In this document: positions 11,778 to 21,526 of the stretch, one piece after another
Layout: every line of letters begins with the position of its first letter
Numbering within the stretch: position 1 is the first letter of the stretch
Assembly: GCF_001908725.1 (NCBI RefSeq)
Contig: NZ_CP018725.1
Span: 2,108,001 to 2,172,000, forward strand
Direction: 5' to 3'
Origin: Xanthomonas vesicatoria ATCC 35937
Lineage (GTDB): Bacteria; Pseudomonadota; Gammaproteobacteria; Xanthomonadales; Xanthomonadaceae
DNA: 64,000 nucleotides
Program-made: the position numbers and the translations under genes
The notes under the pieces: model-generated
The model's input: the letters and a program-made list of their open reading frames with translations, nothing else
Told to the model about the DNA's origin: nothing
Databases searched by the model: none

Positions 11778-13610
11778 TTACTTCTTCTTCGGGATGTACA
11801 GGTCGGTGATGGTGCCGTCGTACACCTCGGCCGCCATGCCGACCGACTCGCTCAGGGTCGGATGGGCATGGATGGTGTGACCGACATCTTCGGCCTCGGC
11901 GCCCATCTCGATGGCCAGGCCGATCTCGGCCAGCAGGTCGCCGGCATGCACGCCGACGATGGCGCCACCGATGATCCGGTGGGTGTCTTCGTCGAAGATC
12001 AGCTTGGTGAAGCCTTCGGTGCGGCCGATGCCGATCGCGCGACCACTGGCGGCCCACGGGAACTTGGCCACGCCGACCTTCAGACCCTTGGCCTTGGCTT
12101 CGGTCTCGGTGACGCCGACCCAGGCGATTTCCGGATTGGTGTACGCCACCGACGGGATCACCCGCGCCACCCATTCCTTCTTCTCGCCGGCCGCCACTTC
12201 AGCGGCCAGCTTGCCTTCGTGGGTGGCCTTATGCGCCAGCATCGGGTTACCGACGATGTCGCCGATGGCGAAGATGTGCGGCACGTTGGTGCGCATCTGC
12301 CGGTCGACCGGGATGAAGCCGCGGTCGGTAACGGTAACGCCGGCCTTTTCCGCGCCGATCTTCTTGCCGTTGGGCGAACGCCCCACGGCCACCAGGACGC
12401 GATCGAACGCAGTGGCCTGCAGGCCGGGTTTCTCGCCCTCCACGGCCGCTTCGAACGACACCGTGATGCCGGCGCCGTCGGCGGTGACGTCGGTGGCCTT
12501 GGTCTTGAGATGGACTTCAACGCCCTGCTTTTTGAGACGATCGGCCAGCGGCTTGACCAGGTCCTTGTCGGCGCCCGGCATCAGCTGGTCCATGAACTCG
12601 ACCACGGTGACCTTGCTGCCGAGGGCGCTGTACACCGTGGCCATTTCCAGGCCGATGATGCCGCCGCCGACCACCAGCAGGGTCTTGGGAATGTCGTGCA
12701 GCTCCAGCGCGTCGGTGGAGTCCATCACGCGCTTGTCGTCCCACGGGAAGTTGGGCAGTTTCACCGCCTGCGAACCGGCGGCGATGATGCAGTGCTCGAA
12801 GCGCAGCAGCTGGGTCTTGCCGTCGTCGCCGACGATTTCCAGCTCGTTGGGCGACACGAAGCTGGCCACACCGGTAACGGTGCGCACCTTGCGCTGCTTG
12901 GCCATGCTGGCCAGCCCGCCGGTGAGCTTGCCGACCACTTTTTCCTTGTACTCGCGCAGCTTGTCCAAAGTGATCTTGGGCTGACCGAAGTCCACGCCGA
13001 AGTCGCCGGCATGGGCCACTTCGTCGATCACCGCGGCGGCATGCAGCAGCGCCTTGGACGGGATGCAGCCCACGTTGAGGCAGACTCCGCCGAGGCTGGC
13101 GTAGCGCTCGATCAACACCGTGTCCAGGCCCAGGTCGGCCGCGCGGAAGGCGGCGGTGTAGCCGCCGGGGCCGGCACCGAGCACCACCATCTTGCAGTCG
13201 ATATCGGCGGCCTTGCCGCTGGCCAGCGCCGGCTTGGGCGCAGCAGGTTCGGCCGGGGCGCGGTGCGACGGCGTGACCGGCGGTTTGCTGCCGGGCGCGG
13301 CGGCCGCAGGGGCTGCAGCAGGCGCAGCGGCCTTGGTCTCGGCCTTGGCGGGCGCAGGCGCGGCGGCCTCGCCTTCGGTTTCCAACAGCAGCACCACCGC
13401 CCCTTCGGACAGGGTGTCGCCAATCTTGACCTTGAGTTCCTTGACCACGCCGGCAGCCGAGGACGGCACTTCCAACGTTGCCTTGTCCGACTCCAGCGTC
13501 ACCAGGCCCTGGTCCTTGGCCACGCTGTCGCCCACGGCGACCAGCACTTCGATGACGGGGACATCGCTGTAATCGCCGATGTCAGGAACCTTGATTTCAA
13601 TGACCGCCAT
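11778..13610 (-). CDS. lpdA: Dihydrolipoamide dehydrogenase (E3) with N-terminal lipoyl domain
   Basis: 610 residues from ATG 13610; GGAG precedes it, and an 18-codon upstream extension is not family-like. Residues 1-80 are a lipoyl domain with the lipoylated Lys43 in SDKATLEV. An Ala/Pro linker (about 80-135) leads to the flavoprotein: FAD motif VLGAGPGGY near 143, redox-active Cys177 and Cys182 in GGVCLNVGCIPSK, and the C-terminal HAHPTLSES with the catalytic His-Glu pair. It reoxidises dihydrolipoyl groups with NAD+. E3 carrying its own lipoyl domain is known in Neisseria, Xanthomonas and others. Last gene of the E2-secreted protein-E3 operon; no aceE (E1) lies in this window. Confidence 0.97.
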   Translation of the reverse strand: MAVIEIKVPDIGDYSDVPVIEVLVAVGDSVAKDQGLVTLESDKATLEVPSSAAGVVKELKVKIGDTLSEGAVVLLLETEGEAAAPAPAKAETKAAAPAAAPAAAAPGSKPPVTPSHRAPAEPAAPKPALASGKAADIDCKMVVLGAGPGGYTAAFRAADLGLDTVLIERYASLGGVCLNVGCIPSKALLHAAAVIDEVAHAGDFGVDFGQPKITLDKLREYKEKVVGKLTGGLASMAKQRKVRTVTGVASFVSPNELEIVGDDGKTQLLRFEHCIIAAGSQAVKLPNFPWDDKRVMDSTDALELHDIPKTLLVVGGGIIGLEMATVYSALGSKVTVVEFMDQLMPGADKDLVKPLADRLKKQGVEVHLKTKATDVTADGAGITVSFEAAVEGEKPGLQATAFDRVLVAVGRSPNGKKIGAEKAGVTVTDRGFIPVDRQMRTNVPHIFAIGDIVGNPMLAHKATHEGKLAAEVAAGEKKEWVARVIPSVAYTNPEIAWVGVTETEAKAKGLKVGVAKFPWAASGRAIGIGRTEGFTKLIFDEDTHRIIGGAIVGVHAGDLLAEIGLAIEMGAEAEDVGHTIHAHPTLSESVGMAAEVYDGTITDLYIPKKK

Positions 13611-13626
13611 TTGCTTCTCCTGTGGC

Positions 13627-14274
13627 TCAACCGGCCGTGCCGGCAAGCGTCTGCTGGAGTTCATCCAGCGACGATTCGATTTGGGTCCAGCGCTTGTCGC
13701 GCTTCTTTTCCTTGCCGTCGCTGGCTTCGATCAACAGCGCGGCCTGCTGCAGCAGCAGCTCACCAGCGCCGCAGCTGGGGCGCGTGCCGCTGTAGCGCAC
13801 GCCCTCGACCTGGAACGACAGCACTTCGCCCTCGGTGACCGGTGCGGTGCGGCCGCTCGGTGCCAGCTGGGTCAGCGCCGCGGTCCAGTTGCTGACCAGA
13901 CGCTTGGCCACGGCGGCCGGAATCGGGATCTCAACCGTTTCCGGGGTCTGTTCGGTGCGGAACTGCACGCTGCCGCGACCAGCCTCGCTGACCCAGTTGT
14001 AGACGCGCTCGTCGGCACGGCTATGCCGCAGGGTCCAGTCGCCGCCGTCCTTGCCCGGCACCAGCGACACGCCGCTTTCCACGCCACGTGTGGGCAGGGT
14101 CAGCAACGACAACGCCGGCTTGCTGGCGCCGTCGAGCAGCGTGCTCACCGCGGTACCGTAGTTGCCCACGGCCGGCGGCCAGCCGCGCCCTAGCGTGCTG
14201 TCGCACTCGCGTGCCACCGCACAGGTACACGGCAACACACCAAGCAAGGCGATCGTCAGCGCCGCAGCCCTCAC
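13627..14274 (-). CDS. Exported protein of unknown function, coupled to the PDH E2 gene
   Basis: 215 residues if translation begins at GTG 14274, whose last two bases are shared with the E2 stop (GTGA). Residues 1-20 form a signal peptide with a hydrophobic core and a PCTCA region, then the mature part CDSTLGRG begins. No membrane helix follows, and Cys residues are few. The C-terminal 40 residues are charged and helical. It lies 16 bp upstream of lpdA and so is cotranscribed with two cytosolic enzyme subunits although it should be exported. I do not recognise the family. Codon use and base composition match the neighbours, so it looks like a real gene. Confidence 0.75.
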   Translation of the reverse strand: MRAAALTIALLGVLPCTCAVARECDSTLGRGWPPAVGNYGTAVSTLLDGASKPALSLLTLPTRGVESGVSLVPGKDGGDWTLRHSRADERVYNWVSEAGRGSVQFRTEQTPETVEIPIPAAVAKRLVSNWTAALTQLAPSGRTAPVTEGEVLSFQVEGVRYSGTRPSCGAGELLLQQAALLIEASDGKEKKRDKRWTQIESSLDELQQTLAGTAG

Positions 14275-16040
14275 AGCAGGACGCGACGCATGTCGGCCAG
14301 CACCTGGCTGAGGTAGGTGGTGAAGCGGGCCGCCAGCGCGCCATCGATGACGCGGTGGTCGTAGCTCAACGACAACGGCAGCATCAGCTTGGGCGCAAAC
14401 TCCTTGCCGTTCCACACCGGCTGCATCGCCGACTTGGACACGCCCAGGATCGCCACTTCCGGTGCATTGATGATGGGCGTGAAGGCGGTGCCGCCGATGC
14501 CGCCGAGCGAGCTGATCGAGAAGCAGCCGCCGCTCATATCGGCCGGGCCGAGCTTGCCATCGCGCGCCTTTTTAGCCAGCTCGCCGCTTTCCTGAGCGAT
14601 CTGCAGCACGCCCTTTTTGTCGACGTCGCGGATCACCGGCACCACCAGGCCATTCGGCGTATCGGCCGCAAAACCGATGTTGATGTACTTCTTCAGCGTG
14701 AGGTTTTCGCCGGCCGCATCGAGCGAGGCGTTGAACTCGGGGAACTTTTTCAGCGCCGCGGCGCTGGCCTTGACCAGGAAGGCGAGCATGGTGAGCTTGA
14801 TGCCCGCCTTCTCGTTTTCCTTGTTGAGCGCCACGCGCAGGGCTTCCAGGTCGGTGATGTCGGCCGATTCGAACTGGGTGACGTGCGGGATCATCGCCCA
14901 GTTGCGCGCCAGGTTGGCACCGGAAATCTTCTTGATGCGCGACAGCGGCTGGGTCTCGGTCTCGCCGAACTTGCTGAAGTCCACCTTCGGCCAGGCCAGC
15001 AGGTTCAGGCCATTGCCGCCACCGGCCGGCGCAGCACCGGCTGCGGCAGGCGCGCCGCCGCTGAGTGCGGCCTTGACGTAGCGCTGCACGTCTTCACGGG
15101 TGATGCGGCCGCCCCTCTCGCTGCCCTTGAGCTGGTTCAGGTCCACGCCCAGTTCGCGTGCGAACACACGCACCACCGGGCTGGCGTACGCCACCTTGGA
15201 TGGCAGCACGCTGTCGGCATCGAAGGTCACCGGCGGGCTGGACGGGTTACCGGCAGAGGGCTGGCTGGTCTGTGCAGGCTGCGAAGACTCGCTGGAGCGC
15301 GCGCCCTGCACCTGCGCGATTTCGCGCTGGGCCAGCTTGTCCGGCTCGGCCGATACCGCGACCGGCTCGACCTTGCCGGCGGTTTCGGCAGTGTCGGTGG
15401 TGGGCTTGGCCGGCGACTGCGCCGCACCGGCGCCGCCATCGCTGGCAGCAATGATCGCCACCACATTGCCCTGCGACAGCGTGTCGCCCACCTTGACCTT
15501 GAGTTCCTTGACGACGCCAGCGGCCGAGGACGGCACTTCCATCGTGGCCTTGTCCGATTCCAGCGTGACCAGGCTCTGGTCCTTGGCGACGGTATCGCCG
15601 ACAGCGACCAGCACCTCGATCACCGGGATGTCGGTGTAGTCGCCGATATCCGGCACGCGCGCTTCGACCAGACCGCCTTCCGAAGCGGCAACTGGTGCGG
15701 CCGGCTCAGCCTTGGCGGCAGGTGCCGGCGCAGCGGCGGGTGCTGCCTTGGCCGGAGCCGCGGCAGCAGCGGGCTTGGCTGCGGTCTCGGCACCGGCGTC
15801 GGCCACTTCGATCAGCGCAACAAGCGCGCCCTGCGACAGCGCATCGCCGACCTTGACCTTGAGTTCCTTGACCACGCCGGACACCGACGAGGGCACTTCC
15901 ATCGTGGCCTTGTCCGATTCCAGCGTGACCAGACTCTGGTCCTTGCTGACCGTATCGCCGACCGACACCAGCACCTCGATTACCGGGACGTCGCTGTAGT
16001 CACCGATATCGGGGACAAGTGCTTCCTTGATTTCGGCCAT
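14271..16040 (-). CDS. aceF: Pyruvate dehydrogenase complex E2, dihydrolipoamide acetyltransferase
   Basis: 589 residues from ATG 16040, preceded by GGAG. Two lipoyl domains are present: residues 1-80 with Lys44 and about 123-200 with Lys164, both in ESDKATMEVP. Ala/Pro linkers separate them. The peripheral subunit-binding domain (YASPVVRVFARELGVDLN) follows, then the acetyltransferase core ending with the catalytic SYDHRVIDGA. It transfers acetyl groups from lipoamide to CoA. The two lipoyl-domain coding stretches are near-duplicates at DNA level. It is the first gene of the operon; the E1 gene must be elsewhere. Confidence 0.97.
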   Translation of the reverse strand: MAEIKEALVPDIGDYSDVPVIEVLVSVGDTVSKDQSLVTLESDKATMEVPSSVSGVVKELKVKVGDALSQGALVALIEVADAGAETAAKPAAAAAPAKAAPAAAPAPAAKAEPAAPVAASEGGLVEARVPDIGDYTDIPVIEVLVAVGDTVAKDQSLVTLESDKATMEVPSSAAGVVKELKVKVGDTLSQGNVVAIIAASDGGAGAAQSPAKPTTDTAETAGKVEPVAVSAEPDKLAQREIAQVQGARSSESSQPAQTSQPSAGNPSSPPVTFDADSVLPSKVAYASPVVRVFARELGVDLNQLKGSERGGRITREDVQRYVKAALSGGAPAAAGAAPAGGGNGLNLLAWPKVDFSKFGETETQPLSRIKKISGANLARNWAMIPHVTQFESADITDLEALRVALNKENEKAGIKLTMLAFLVKASAAALKKFPEFNASLDAAGENLTLKKYINIGFAADTPNGLVVPVIRDVDKKGVLQIAQESGELAKKARDGKLGPADMSGGCFSISSLGGIGGTAFTPIINAPEVAILGVSKSAMQPVWNGKEFAPKLMLPLSLSYDHRVIDGALAARFTTYLSQVLADMRRVLL

Positions 16041-16167
16041 ACGGGGAACTCCGGCAACAGATGGGGAAACCCCTATTGTGGCCGGCCACGGGCCGTAGCG
16101 CCAACCATTGCCGCGGAAAAAATCGCACGGCCGGCAGGATGCAGCGTCCGCGCACGCACAGGCATGC

Positions 16168-16935
16168 TTATTTCGTGGTGCGTCGATCCACCCGCAACAG
16201 TTGCAGTGGCTCGCCCGAGGGCAAACGATACGCCAGCGCATTGTCCAGCCCATCCAGCGCTTCGACGCGGTCGCACAGGCGCTGCGCACGCGGGCGCAAT
16301 GCACGCGCCTGCGGCTCGACCAGACGTTCGATGCGCGCTTCCAGGCCATCGAGCGAGCGCAGCTGCACAGCGTTGCCGGTGAGCCCGGACTGCACCGCAC
16401 CGGCAACCACATCGCCAATCAACTGCGGCAGCACCTCGGCGACCAGCGCGCCGATGTCGTCGTCGATGTTCACCGGCGTCAGCTGGCTTTTGCTGAAGCT
16501 CTGCTTCAAACGCAGATCGATCTTCTCGCGCACGCTGGCCAGCTGCGCGCGGGTCGCCTCGGGGCTGCGGCTGAATCCGGCCGCCACTTCGCCGAGCGCG
16601 GTGACCGCGATGTCTGCAGCCTCACGGCCGACCTCCTGCGCCAGCGGCACCACCTCGCGGGTCTGCCGTTCGAACTGGACCAGCCGGGTGTGGTCGTCTG
16701 CGCTCAGCGTCACCCAGCGATCGTCGACGAACAACGCACCCTGGCGCATCACCAGCCGCGCGGGCGCGCCGGAGGATTCACCCGTGCGGATCAGGATCAG
16801 GCTGCGCGGGTTGAGCGTCAGGTCGTAATCGCTGCTGACATCGCACTGCATATCGTCGGCAACGGCCACCTCCGCTGCAGCGAAAAGGCCCAGTGCCAGC
16901 ACGGCCGCCATCGTCATTGCGTATCTGATCGTCAT
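16168..16935 (-). CDS. DUF2884 (YggN-like) exported protein
   Basis: 255 residues from ATG 16935 with AAGGAG eight bases upstream. A signal peptide (about 1-26, ending AVADD) precedes an N-terminal segment with ILIRTGESSG and a long Arg/Glu/Ala-rich helical region. Length and layout fit the DUF2884 family of E. coli YggN, whose function is not known. It lies 127 bp upstream of aceF on the same strand with no terminator seen between, so read-through is possible. Confidence 0.75.
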   Translation of the reverse strand: MTIRYAMTMAAVLALGLFAAAEVAVADDMQCDVSSDYDLTLNPRSLILIRTGESSGAPARLVMRQGALFVDDRWVTLSADDHTRLVQFERQTREVVPLAQEVGREAADIAVTALGEVAAGFSRSPEATRAQLASVREKIDLRLKQSFSKSQLTPVNIDDDIGALVAEVLPQLIGDVVAGAVQSGLTGNAVQLRSLDGLEARIERLVEPQARALRPRAQRLCDRVEALDGLDNALAYRLPSGEPLQLLRVDRRTTK

Positions 16936-17119
16936 CGCGGCGCTCCTTCATCTGCTGCCTGCACTGTGCGGCCACGCGCTGCGGGCTGCCTGTGCCGAAC
17001 GCTGGCATGACTGATGGCGGCAGCTGGCAGTATGGCGATTGCGTGCGCACGCGCTGACCGGCAGGCAGCGCGCCGGTCCGCATCATCGTCGACGATGCCT
17101 GACGCTTGCCAAAGCCACC

Positions 17120-17680
17120 TCAGTCCAGCGCATCGCGTACCGGTTGCCATGCATCGCATAGCCGCGGCAGCGACCAGGCGGCGTTGGCCGGACTGGTGGA
17201 CGGCAACGCCACCAACGGCACGCCGCGCGCCTCTGGCGACAGCAGCAGATGGATGTGGCGACGCCAGGCCTGCGCCGCCGCAGTGCCATTGCAGGCGACC
17301 ATGCGCAGCTGCGGCAAGCGTTCCAGCACGGCAGGCAGCGGATTGACCACGACGCTGTCTGCAACGATGGCAGCATCCAGGCTGCCGCGACGCGCGCATT
17401 GGCCGATCACATCCCATACGCCGACGCCGCGCGCGTTCAGCGCCTGCATGCGCAAGGCATACGGTGCGGCGGCATCAATATCTAAAAGGGCATGCATCAC
17501 GGACCAGAACCGATTGCGTGGATGCGCGTAGTAGCGCCCCGCCTGCAATGAGGCGATTCCGGGCATCGAGCCGAGCACCAATACACGGCAATCGTTAGGA
17601 ATGTGCGCTGGCAAGCCGTCACGAACGTGCTTTTTCGTCACGGCAATCGCATCTGCGTGAATGTCTTTTTCAGCCTGCAT
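17120..17680 (-). CDS. DNA-deoxyinosine glycosylase (uracil-DNA glycosylase superfamily, HDG type)
   Basis: 186 residues. VLVLGSMPG at 33-41 and the YYAHPRNRFW block at 50-59 are hallmarks of the family 6 (HDG) branch, which excises hypoxanthine from deaminated DNA rather than uracil. The C-terminal LPSTSPAN motif corresponds to the intercalation loop. Acts in base-excision repair in the cytosol. Single gene; assignment rests on motifs only. Confidence 0.85.
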   Translation of the reverse strand: MQAEKDIHADAIAVTKKHVRDGLPAHIPNDCRVLVLGSMPGIASLQAGRYYAHPRNRFWSVMHALLDIDAAAPYALRMQALNARGVGVWDVIGQCARRGSLDAAIVADSVVVNPLPAVLERLPQLRMVACNGTAAAQAWRRHIHLLLSPEARGVPLVALPSTSPANAAWSLPRLCDAWQPVRDALD

Positions 17681-17824
17681 GTCGCAACCACGGCCTTCTT
17701 GGGAAAGTTCCTGAACAAACGAAATTTTAGCGAGTCGCAGGTGGGCGTGGATTCAGATTTTCAGGAATAGCTTTGGCGCGGCCCACTCCACGGGCCTAAC
17801 AAAAATTATGCGAGGAGACCCCCA

Positions 17825-18496
17825 ATGCGTGCCATTTCCATCCTGAGCCTGGCTGCTGTATCCGCACTTGCGATTGCACCGTCCGCGTTCGCGCAGGACA
17901 CGACCTACACCGGGGACACCTCCTCGACTTCCACCAGCGCCGATAGCGCCTCCGGCAAGCATTGGGCAGTGGTCGGCGGCGTTGCCCTGATCAAGCCGAA
18001 GAACGATCCGGCTCCGGGCTTGGACGTCGATGGCGGCCCCGCGCCGACGCTGAGCGCCAGCTACTACATCAACGACAATTGGGCTGTTGAACTGTGGGGC
18101 GCTGCCGACAAGTTCAACCACCGCGTCAACGCCGATGGCGTGGGCAAGGTCGGTACCGTCGAGCAGCAGCCGATCGCCATCAGCGGCCAGTACCACTTCG
18201 GCCAGGCCGACAATGTGTTCCGTCCGTTCGTGGGCGTGGGCTATTACGAGTCGAACTTCAGCAATGAGAAGATCGATGCGGCATCGACCACCGGTCAGCA
18301 CGTGGGCCTGGATACCGCCAAGGGCGTGATCGGCACCGTCGGTGTTGACATGAACATCAACTCCACCTGGTTTGCTCGTGCCGACGCCCGTTACATGCGC
18401 TCGCGTCCGGAACTGCGTGTGGGCGGCCAGGGTACCGGCAGCGAGCTGGAACTGGATCCGTGGACCGTCGGCTTCGGTGTCGGTGCGCGCTTCTAA
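17825..18496 (+). CDS. OmpW family outer-membrane protein
   Basis: 223 residues from ATG 17825, with GAGGAG a few bases upstream. Signal peptide 1-23 (cleavage after FAQ-D region), then a Ser/Thr-rich stretch, then the OmpW pattern: PTLSASYYINDNWAVELW near the middle, a RPFVGVGYYESNF segment and a terminal Phe. OmpW forms an eight-stranded barrel with a hydrophobic channel for small molecules. A terminator follows 33 bp after the stop. Confidence 0.92.
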   Translation: MRAISILSLAAVSALAIAPSAFAQDTTYTGDTSSTSTSADSASGKHWAVVGGVALIKPKNDPAPGLDVDGGPAPTLSASYYINDNWAVELWGAADKFNHRVNADGVGKVGTVEQQPIAISGQYHFGQADNVFRPFVGVGYYESNFSNEKIDAASTTGQHVGLDTAKGVIGTVGVDMNINSTWFARADARYMRSRPELRVGGQGTGSELELDPWTVGFGVGARF

Positions 18497-18529
18497 GCAC
18501 ACAGCGACAGAGAACGTCTGAGTCGAAAG

Positions 18530-18554
18530 AACGGGCCGCAAGGCCCGTTTTTTT
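18530..18554 (+). terminator. Rho-independent terminator after the OmpW gene
   Basis: The eight-pair stem AACGGGCC / GGCCCGTT with tetraloop GCAA is followed by five T. Confidence 0.93.
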
Positions 18555-18603
18555 ATGCATAACATCGACAGGTGTCGACCTGCGTCGATGCATGACTTGC
18601 GCC

Positions 18604-19161
18604 TCAACGCCAATAGACGCTGCCGCGCAACCGCGCGGTGCGCCAACGCCACCACAGCAAGGTGGCATAAGCCAGCGCGTAGCCGAGCAGCACGCCGGCG
18701 GCGCCCAACAGGCTGGCGTGGCTGAGCCAGCCATCGACCGGCCACGCCACGCCCTGCCAGGCGCTGCGCCAGCCCTGCACCATGCCGGCGATCACCCGCA
18801 CCACCACCAGCGCGGTCAACGCGAGCACGAGCCAGAGATTGGGCCGATAGAACAAACCTTTTGGGGTGCGTTCGAACCGGGTCAGGCGCAACGCCAGCAG
18901 ACCCAGTGCCAACCCGCATGCCCAACCGAACCCGGCATGACTCATCGCACCTGGCCAGAATGCCGCGGCGATCGCGGTAAAAATCACGAATAGCACACTG
19001 GACAGCACAGCCGACGCGAGGTTGATCATCAGCAACCAGCCGCGTGCCTGCCGGCGTGCGGTACCGACACGGAAACGTTGCAGCAGCGACAACGGGAACA
19101 GCACCGCAAACACCGCCAGGGCGATGATCACGGCCAGCGGAATGGCAAGAAGCAGGGGCAT
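18604..19161 (-). CDS. Conserved inner-membrane protein
   Basis: 185 residues with about five hydrophobic helices (roughly 3-25, 44-66, 75-92, 108-127, 148-168) and Arg-rich loops. The block ERTPKGLFYRPNLWLVL before the fourth helix resembles the DUF1453/CcdC-like group, but I hold that only weakly. No catalytic motif is visible. It converges on the OmpW gene, with the OmpW terminator between them. Confidence 0.7.
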   Translation of the reverse strand: MPLLLAIPLAVIIALAVFAVLFPLSLLQRFRVGTARRQARGWLLMINLASAVLSSVLFVIFTAIAAAFWPGAMSHAGFGWACGLALGLLALRLTRFERTPKGLFYRPNLWLVLALTALVVVRVIAGMVQGWRSAWQGVAWPVDGWLSHASLLGAAGVLLGYALAYATLLWWRWRTARLRGSVYWR

Positions 19162-19830
19162 CGCGTCGGTGACCGGAGAACAAGGCAGACCACGCTACTA
19201 CGCCTGCGTCAGGCGCGCGTGTTCAGTGCCGCAGGCGCAATCGGCCGCGCACGCTTGCAGGCGCTTCACAGGGCAGCGCCCGGCTCGGTGAGTGGCTGGG
19301 GACGCGGCCTGCGTCAACGCACATCGCATAGATGCGAGAGCGTCCCGCGCCACATCCAGTAGTGCGGAACGCATCGCGATCGACTGGGTACGATGCGCAG
19401 ACAGCGGCACACTGCATCAAAGCACGCTGATCAGGTTCCCGCGCATGTCATGCCACGCTTGCAATTCAGAGATTTACGTCCATGGCCTTTGGCATCTTGG
19501 GGAAGGACGAGGCTTAATTCGACCTTATCAGGGATGACGAGACTTATTCAGCGTTGCCTTCGCAGTGCGCACGTGCGCATGGCTCAGTTGAACAGCAATA
19601 TCGCGATGTTGGCAAGCTTCGCTTTGAAGCTTCGCACCTTGTCGTTGCGTTCTGTTGCAGCGCAAAGATGGCGTTGTTGCAGCCGTCAGGCGCGGCTGGA
19701 CGCGGCGATCGGCACAGCGCTTGCGGCTCGGATTCGGACGCCTCGCGCATTGCTCACGTACTGCATCCGGGCCCTGGCCATCATGGGCCGCGCGCATCAG
19801 CTGGTGAGCGCGGCCGTGTCGTTATCGCGC
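19162..19830. other. Long gap with no supportable gene; possible dispersed repeat
   Basis: 669 bp between the membrane protein gene and metQ. Open frames overlap on several strands without family resemblance. AAGCTTC / GAAGCTT (19614-19632) is a small inverted repeat. The stretch 19550-19800 translates into peptides that remind me of spurious small ORFs found repeatedly in Xanthomonas genomes, suggesting a dispersed non-coding repeat; this is from memory and unverified. Confidence 0.4.
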
Positions 19831-20631
19831 TCAGAACGCGGGCAGGACCGCGCCCTTGTACTTCTGTTCGATAAAGGCCTTCACTTCCGGGCTGGTCAAT
19901 GCCTTGGCCAGCTTCTGCACGCGCGGGTCGTCCTTGTTGTCTGCGCGTGCCACCAGGAAGTTCACGTATGGCGACTCCTTGCTTTCGATCGCCAACGCAT
20001 CGCGTGTCGGGTTTAGCCCGGCGTCGAGCGCGTAGTTGGTGTTGATCAATGCCAGGTCGACCTGATCCAGCACGCGCGGCAGCATCGCCGAATCGAGCTC
20101 ACGGAATTTCAGCTGCTTGGGGTTGTCGACGATGTCGCGCTGGGTAGACAGCGCGTTGCTCGGGTCCTTGAGTTTGATCACGCCGGCCTTGTCGAGCAGG
20201 ATCAGCGCGCGGCTGTTGTTGCTCGGGTCGTTGGGGATCACCACGTCGGCACCGGTCGGCAGAGCGGCCAGGGCCTTGAAGCGGCGCGAATACGCGCCGA
20301 ACGGCTCGATGTGCACGCCAACCACCGTCACCAGCTGGCTCTTGCGGTCGCGGTTGTAAGCGTCCAGGTAAGGCTCGGTCTGAAAATAATTGACGTCGAT
20401 CTGCTTCTGCACGACCTGGTCGTTGGGCTGCACGTAGTCGTTGAACACGCGCACGTCCAGCTTCACGCCTTGCTTGGCCAGCAGTGGTTCGACCACTTCC
20501 AGGATTTCGGCGTGCGGCACTGCGGTGGCGGCCACGGTGAGGGTGTCGCCACCGCTGCCGGCATTGCCGCCGCAGGACGCCAACGCAAGCGTGGCCGCAG
20601 CCAGAAGGGAACGAAACGCAAATGTGCTCAT
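19831..20631 (-). CDS. metQ: Methionine ABC transporter substrate-binding lipoprotein
   Basis: 266 residues from ATG 20631; a TTG one codon earlier is also open. The lipobox LASC gives a lipid-anchored Cys around residue 20. The mature part has the NlpA/MetQ signature: LTVAATAVPHAEIL, QKQIDVNYFQTEPYL, and FGAYSRRFK. It binds methionine in the periplasm for MetNI. It is the last gene of metN-metI-metQ, 196 bp after metI; that gap has no terminator I can see. Confidence 0.96.
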   Translation of the reverse strand: MSTFAFRSLLAAATLALASCGGNAGSGGDTLTVAATAVPHAEILEVVEPLLAKQGVKLDVRVFNDYVQPNDQVVQKQIDVNYFQTEPYLDAYNRDRKSQLVTVVGVHIEPFGAYSRRFKALAALPTGADVVIPNDPSNNSRALILLDKAGVIKLKDPSNALSTQRDIVDNPKQLKFRELDSAMLPRVLDQVDLALINTNYALDAGLNPTRDALAIESKESPYVNFLVARADNKDDPRVQKLAKALTSPEVKAFIEQKYKGAVLPAF

Positions 20632-20827
20632 CAAAGGGTCCGTGGGAGGAGGAATGCGGGCGGGCCGCAGTTGTTAAACCTAGCAGACCGCAGGTGCGGC
20701 GGCGATGCGTCGGCCCACAGCGGCGTGCTTGCAGGACAAGCACCGGTACGCTGCCAGCGCATCCGCGTGCAGCGCCGATACGGCGTGCACTGCGGCCACC
20801 GGTTGCGTGCGCGGCGTGGCGACTGGC

Positions 20828-21526
20828 TCAGCGGCGGCTGTAGCGTGCCACCAGACGGTCGCCCAGCATCTGCAACAGTTGCACCAGCACCAGCAAGGCA
20901 ATGACGGTGATCAAGGCGACGTCGGCATGCGAGCGCATATAGCCCTCGCGGTAGGCCACATCACCCAGGCCGCCGGAGCCGATTGCACCGCCCATGGCGG
21001 TGAACCCGATCAGCGCGATGGTGGTGACGGTGGCGCCGGCGATCAGGCCGGGGCGCGCTTCGGGCAACAGCACCCACAGCACCAGCTGGCGCGTGGTGGC
21101 GCCCATCGCCTGGCTGGCTTCGATAATGCCGCGGTCCACCTCGCGCAAGGCGGTTTCCACCAGGCGCGCATAGAACGGTGCGGCGCCCACCACCAGCGGC
21201 AGAATCGCGCCGCGCACGCCGAGCGAGGTGCCCATCAGCATCAGCGTGAGCGGAATCATCGCGATCATCAGAATGATGAAGGGCACCGAGCGCAGCAGGT
21301 TGATCACCAGCGCCAGCGCGCCATACAGCACTGGGCGGCGGCGCAGCTGCGGGGCGCCGCACAGGAACAGCGCAACGCCCAGCGGCAGGCCGATCAGCAA
21401 GGTCAGCGGTAGCGCGCCGGCCAGCATCAGCAAGGTGTCCAGCGTCGCCTGCCCGATGTCACCCCATTTGGCGGCATCGAGATTGCGGAAAAAGCCGCCA
21501 GCGGCGGCGATCGATAGCGGGTTCAT
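20828..21526 (-). CDS. metI: Methionine ABC transporter permease
   Basis: 232 residues, five to six membrane helices. The EAA loop that contacts the ATPase is visible as [22 protein letters not shown]. It begins at ATG 21526 inside the metN stop (ATGA), so translation is coupled. Imports D- and L-methionine across the inner membrane. Confidence 0.97.
   Translation of the reverse strand: MNPLSIAAAGGFFRNLDAAKWGDIGQATLDTLLMLAGALPLTLLIGLPLGVALFLCGAPQLRRRPVLYGALALVINLLRSVPFIILMIAMIPLTLMLMGTSLGVRGAILPLVVGAAPFYARLVETALREVDRGIIEASQAMGATTRQLVLWVLLPEARPGLIAGATVTTIALIGFTAMGGAIGSGGLGDVAYREGYMRSHADVALITVIALLVLVQLLQMLGDRLVARYSRR

Noticed and set aside
11640..13838. 732-codon open frame on the plus strand
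   Set aside because: It is fully antisense to lpdA, whose domains and active site are intact. GC-rich codon bias creates long antisense frames.
14088..16382. 764-codon open frame on the plus strand
   Set aside because: Antisense to the E2 gene, His/Arg/Gln-rich translation, no family motif.
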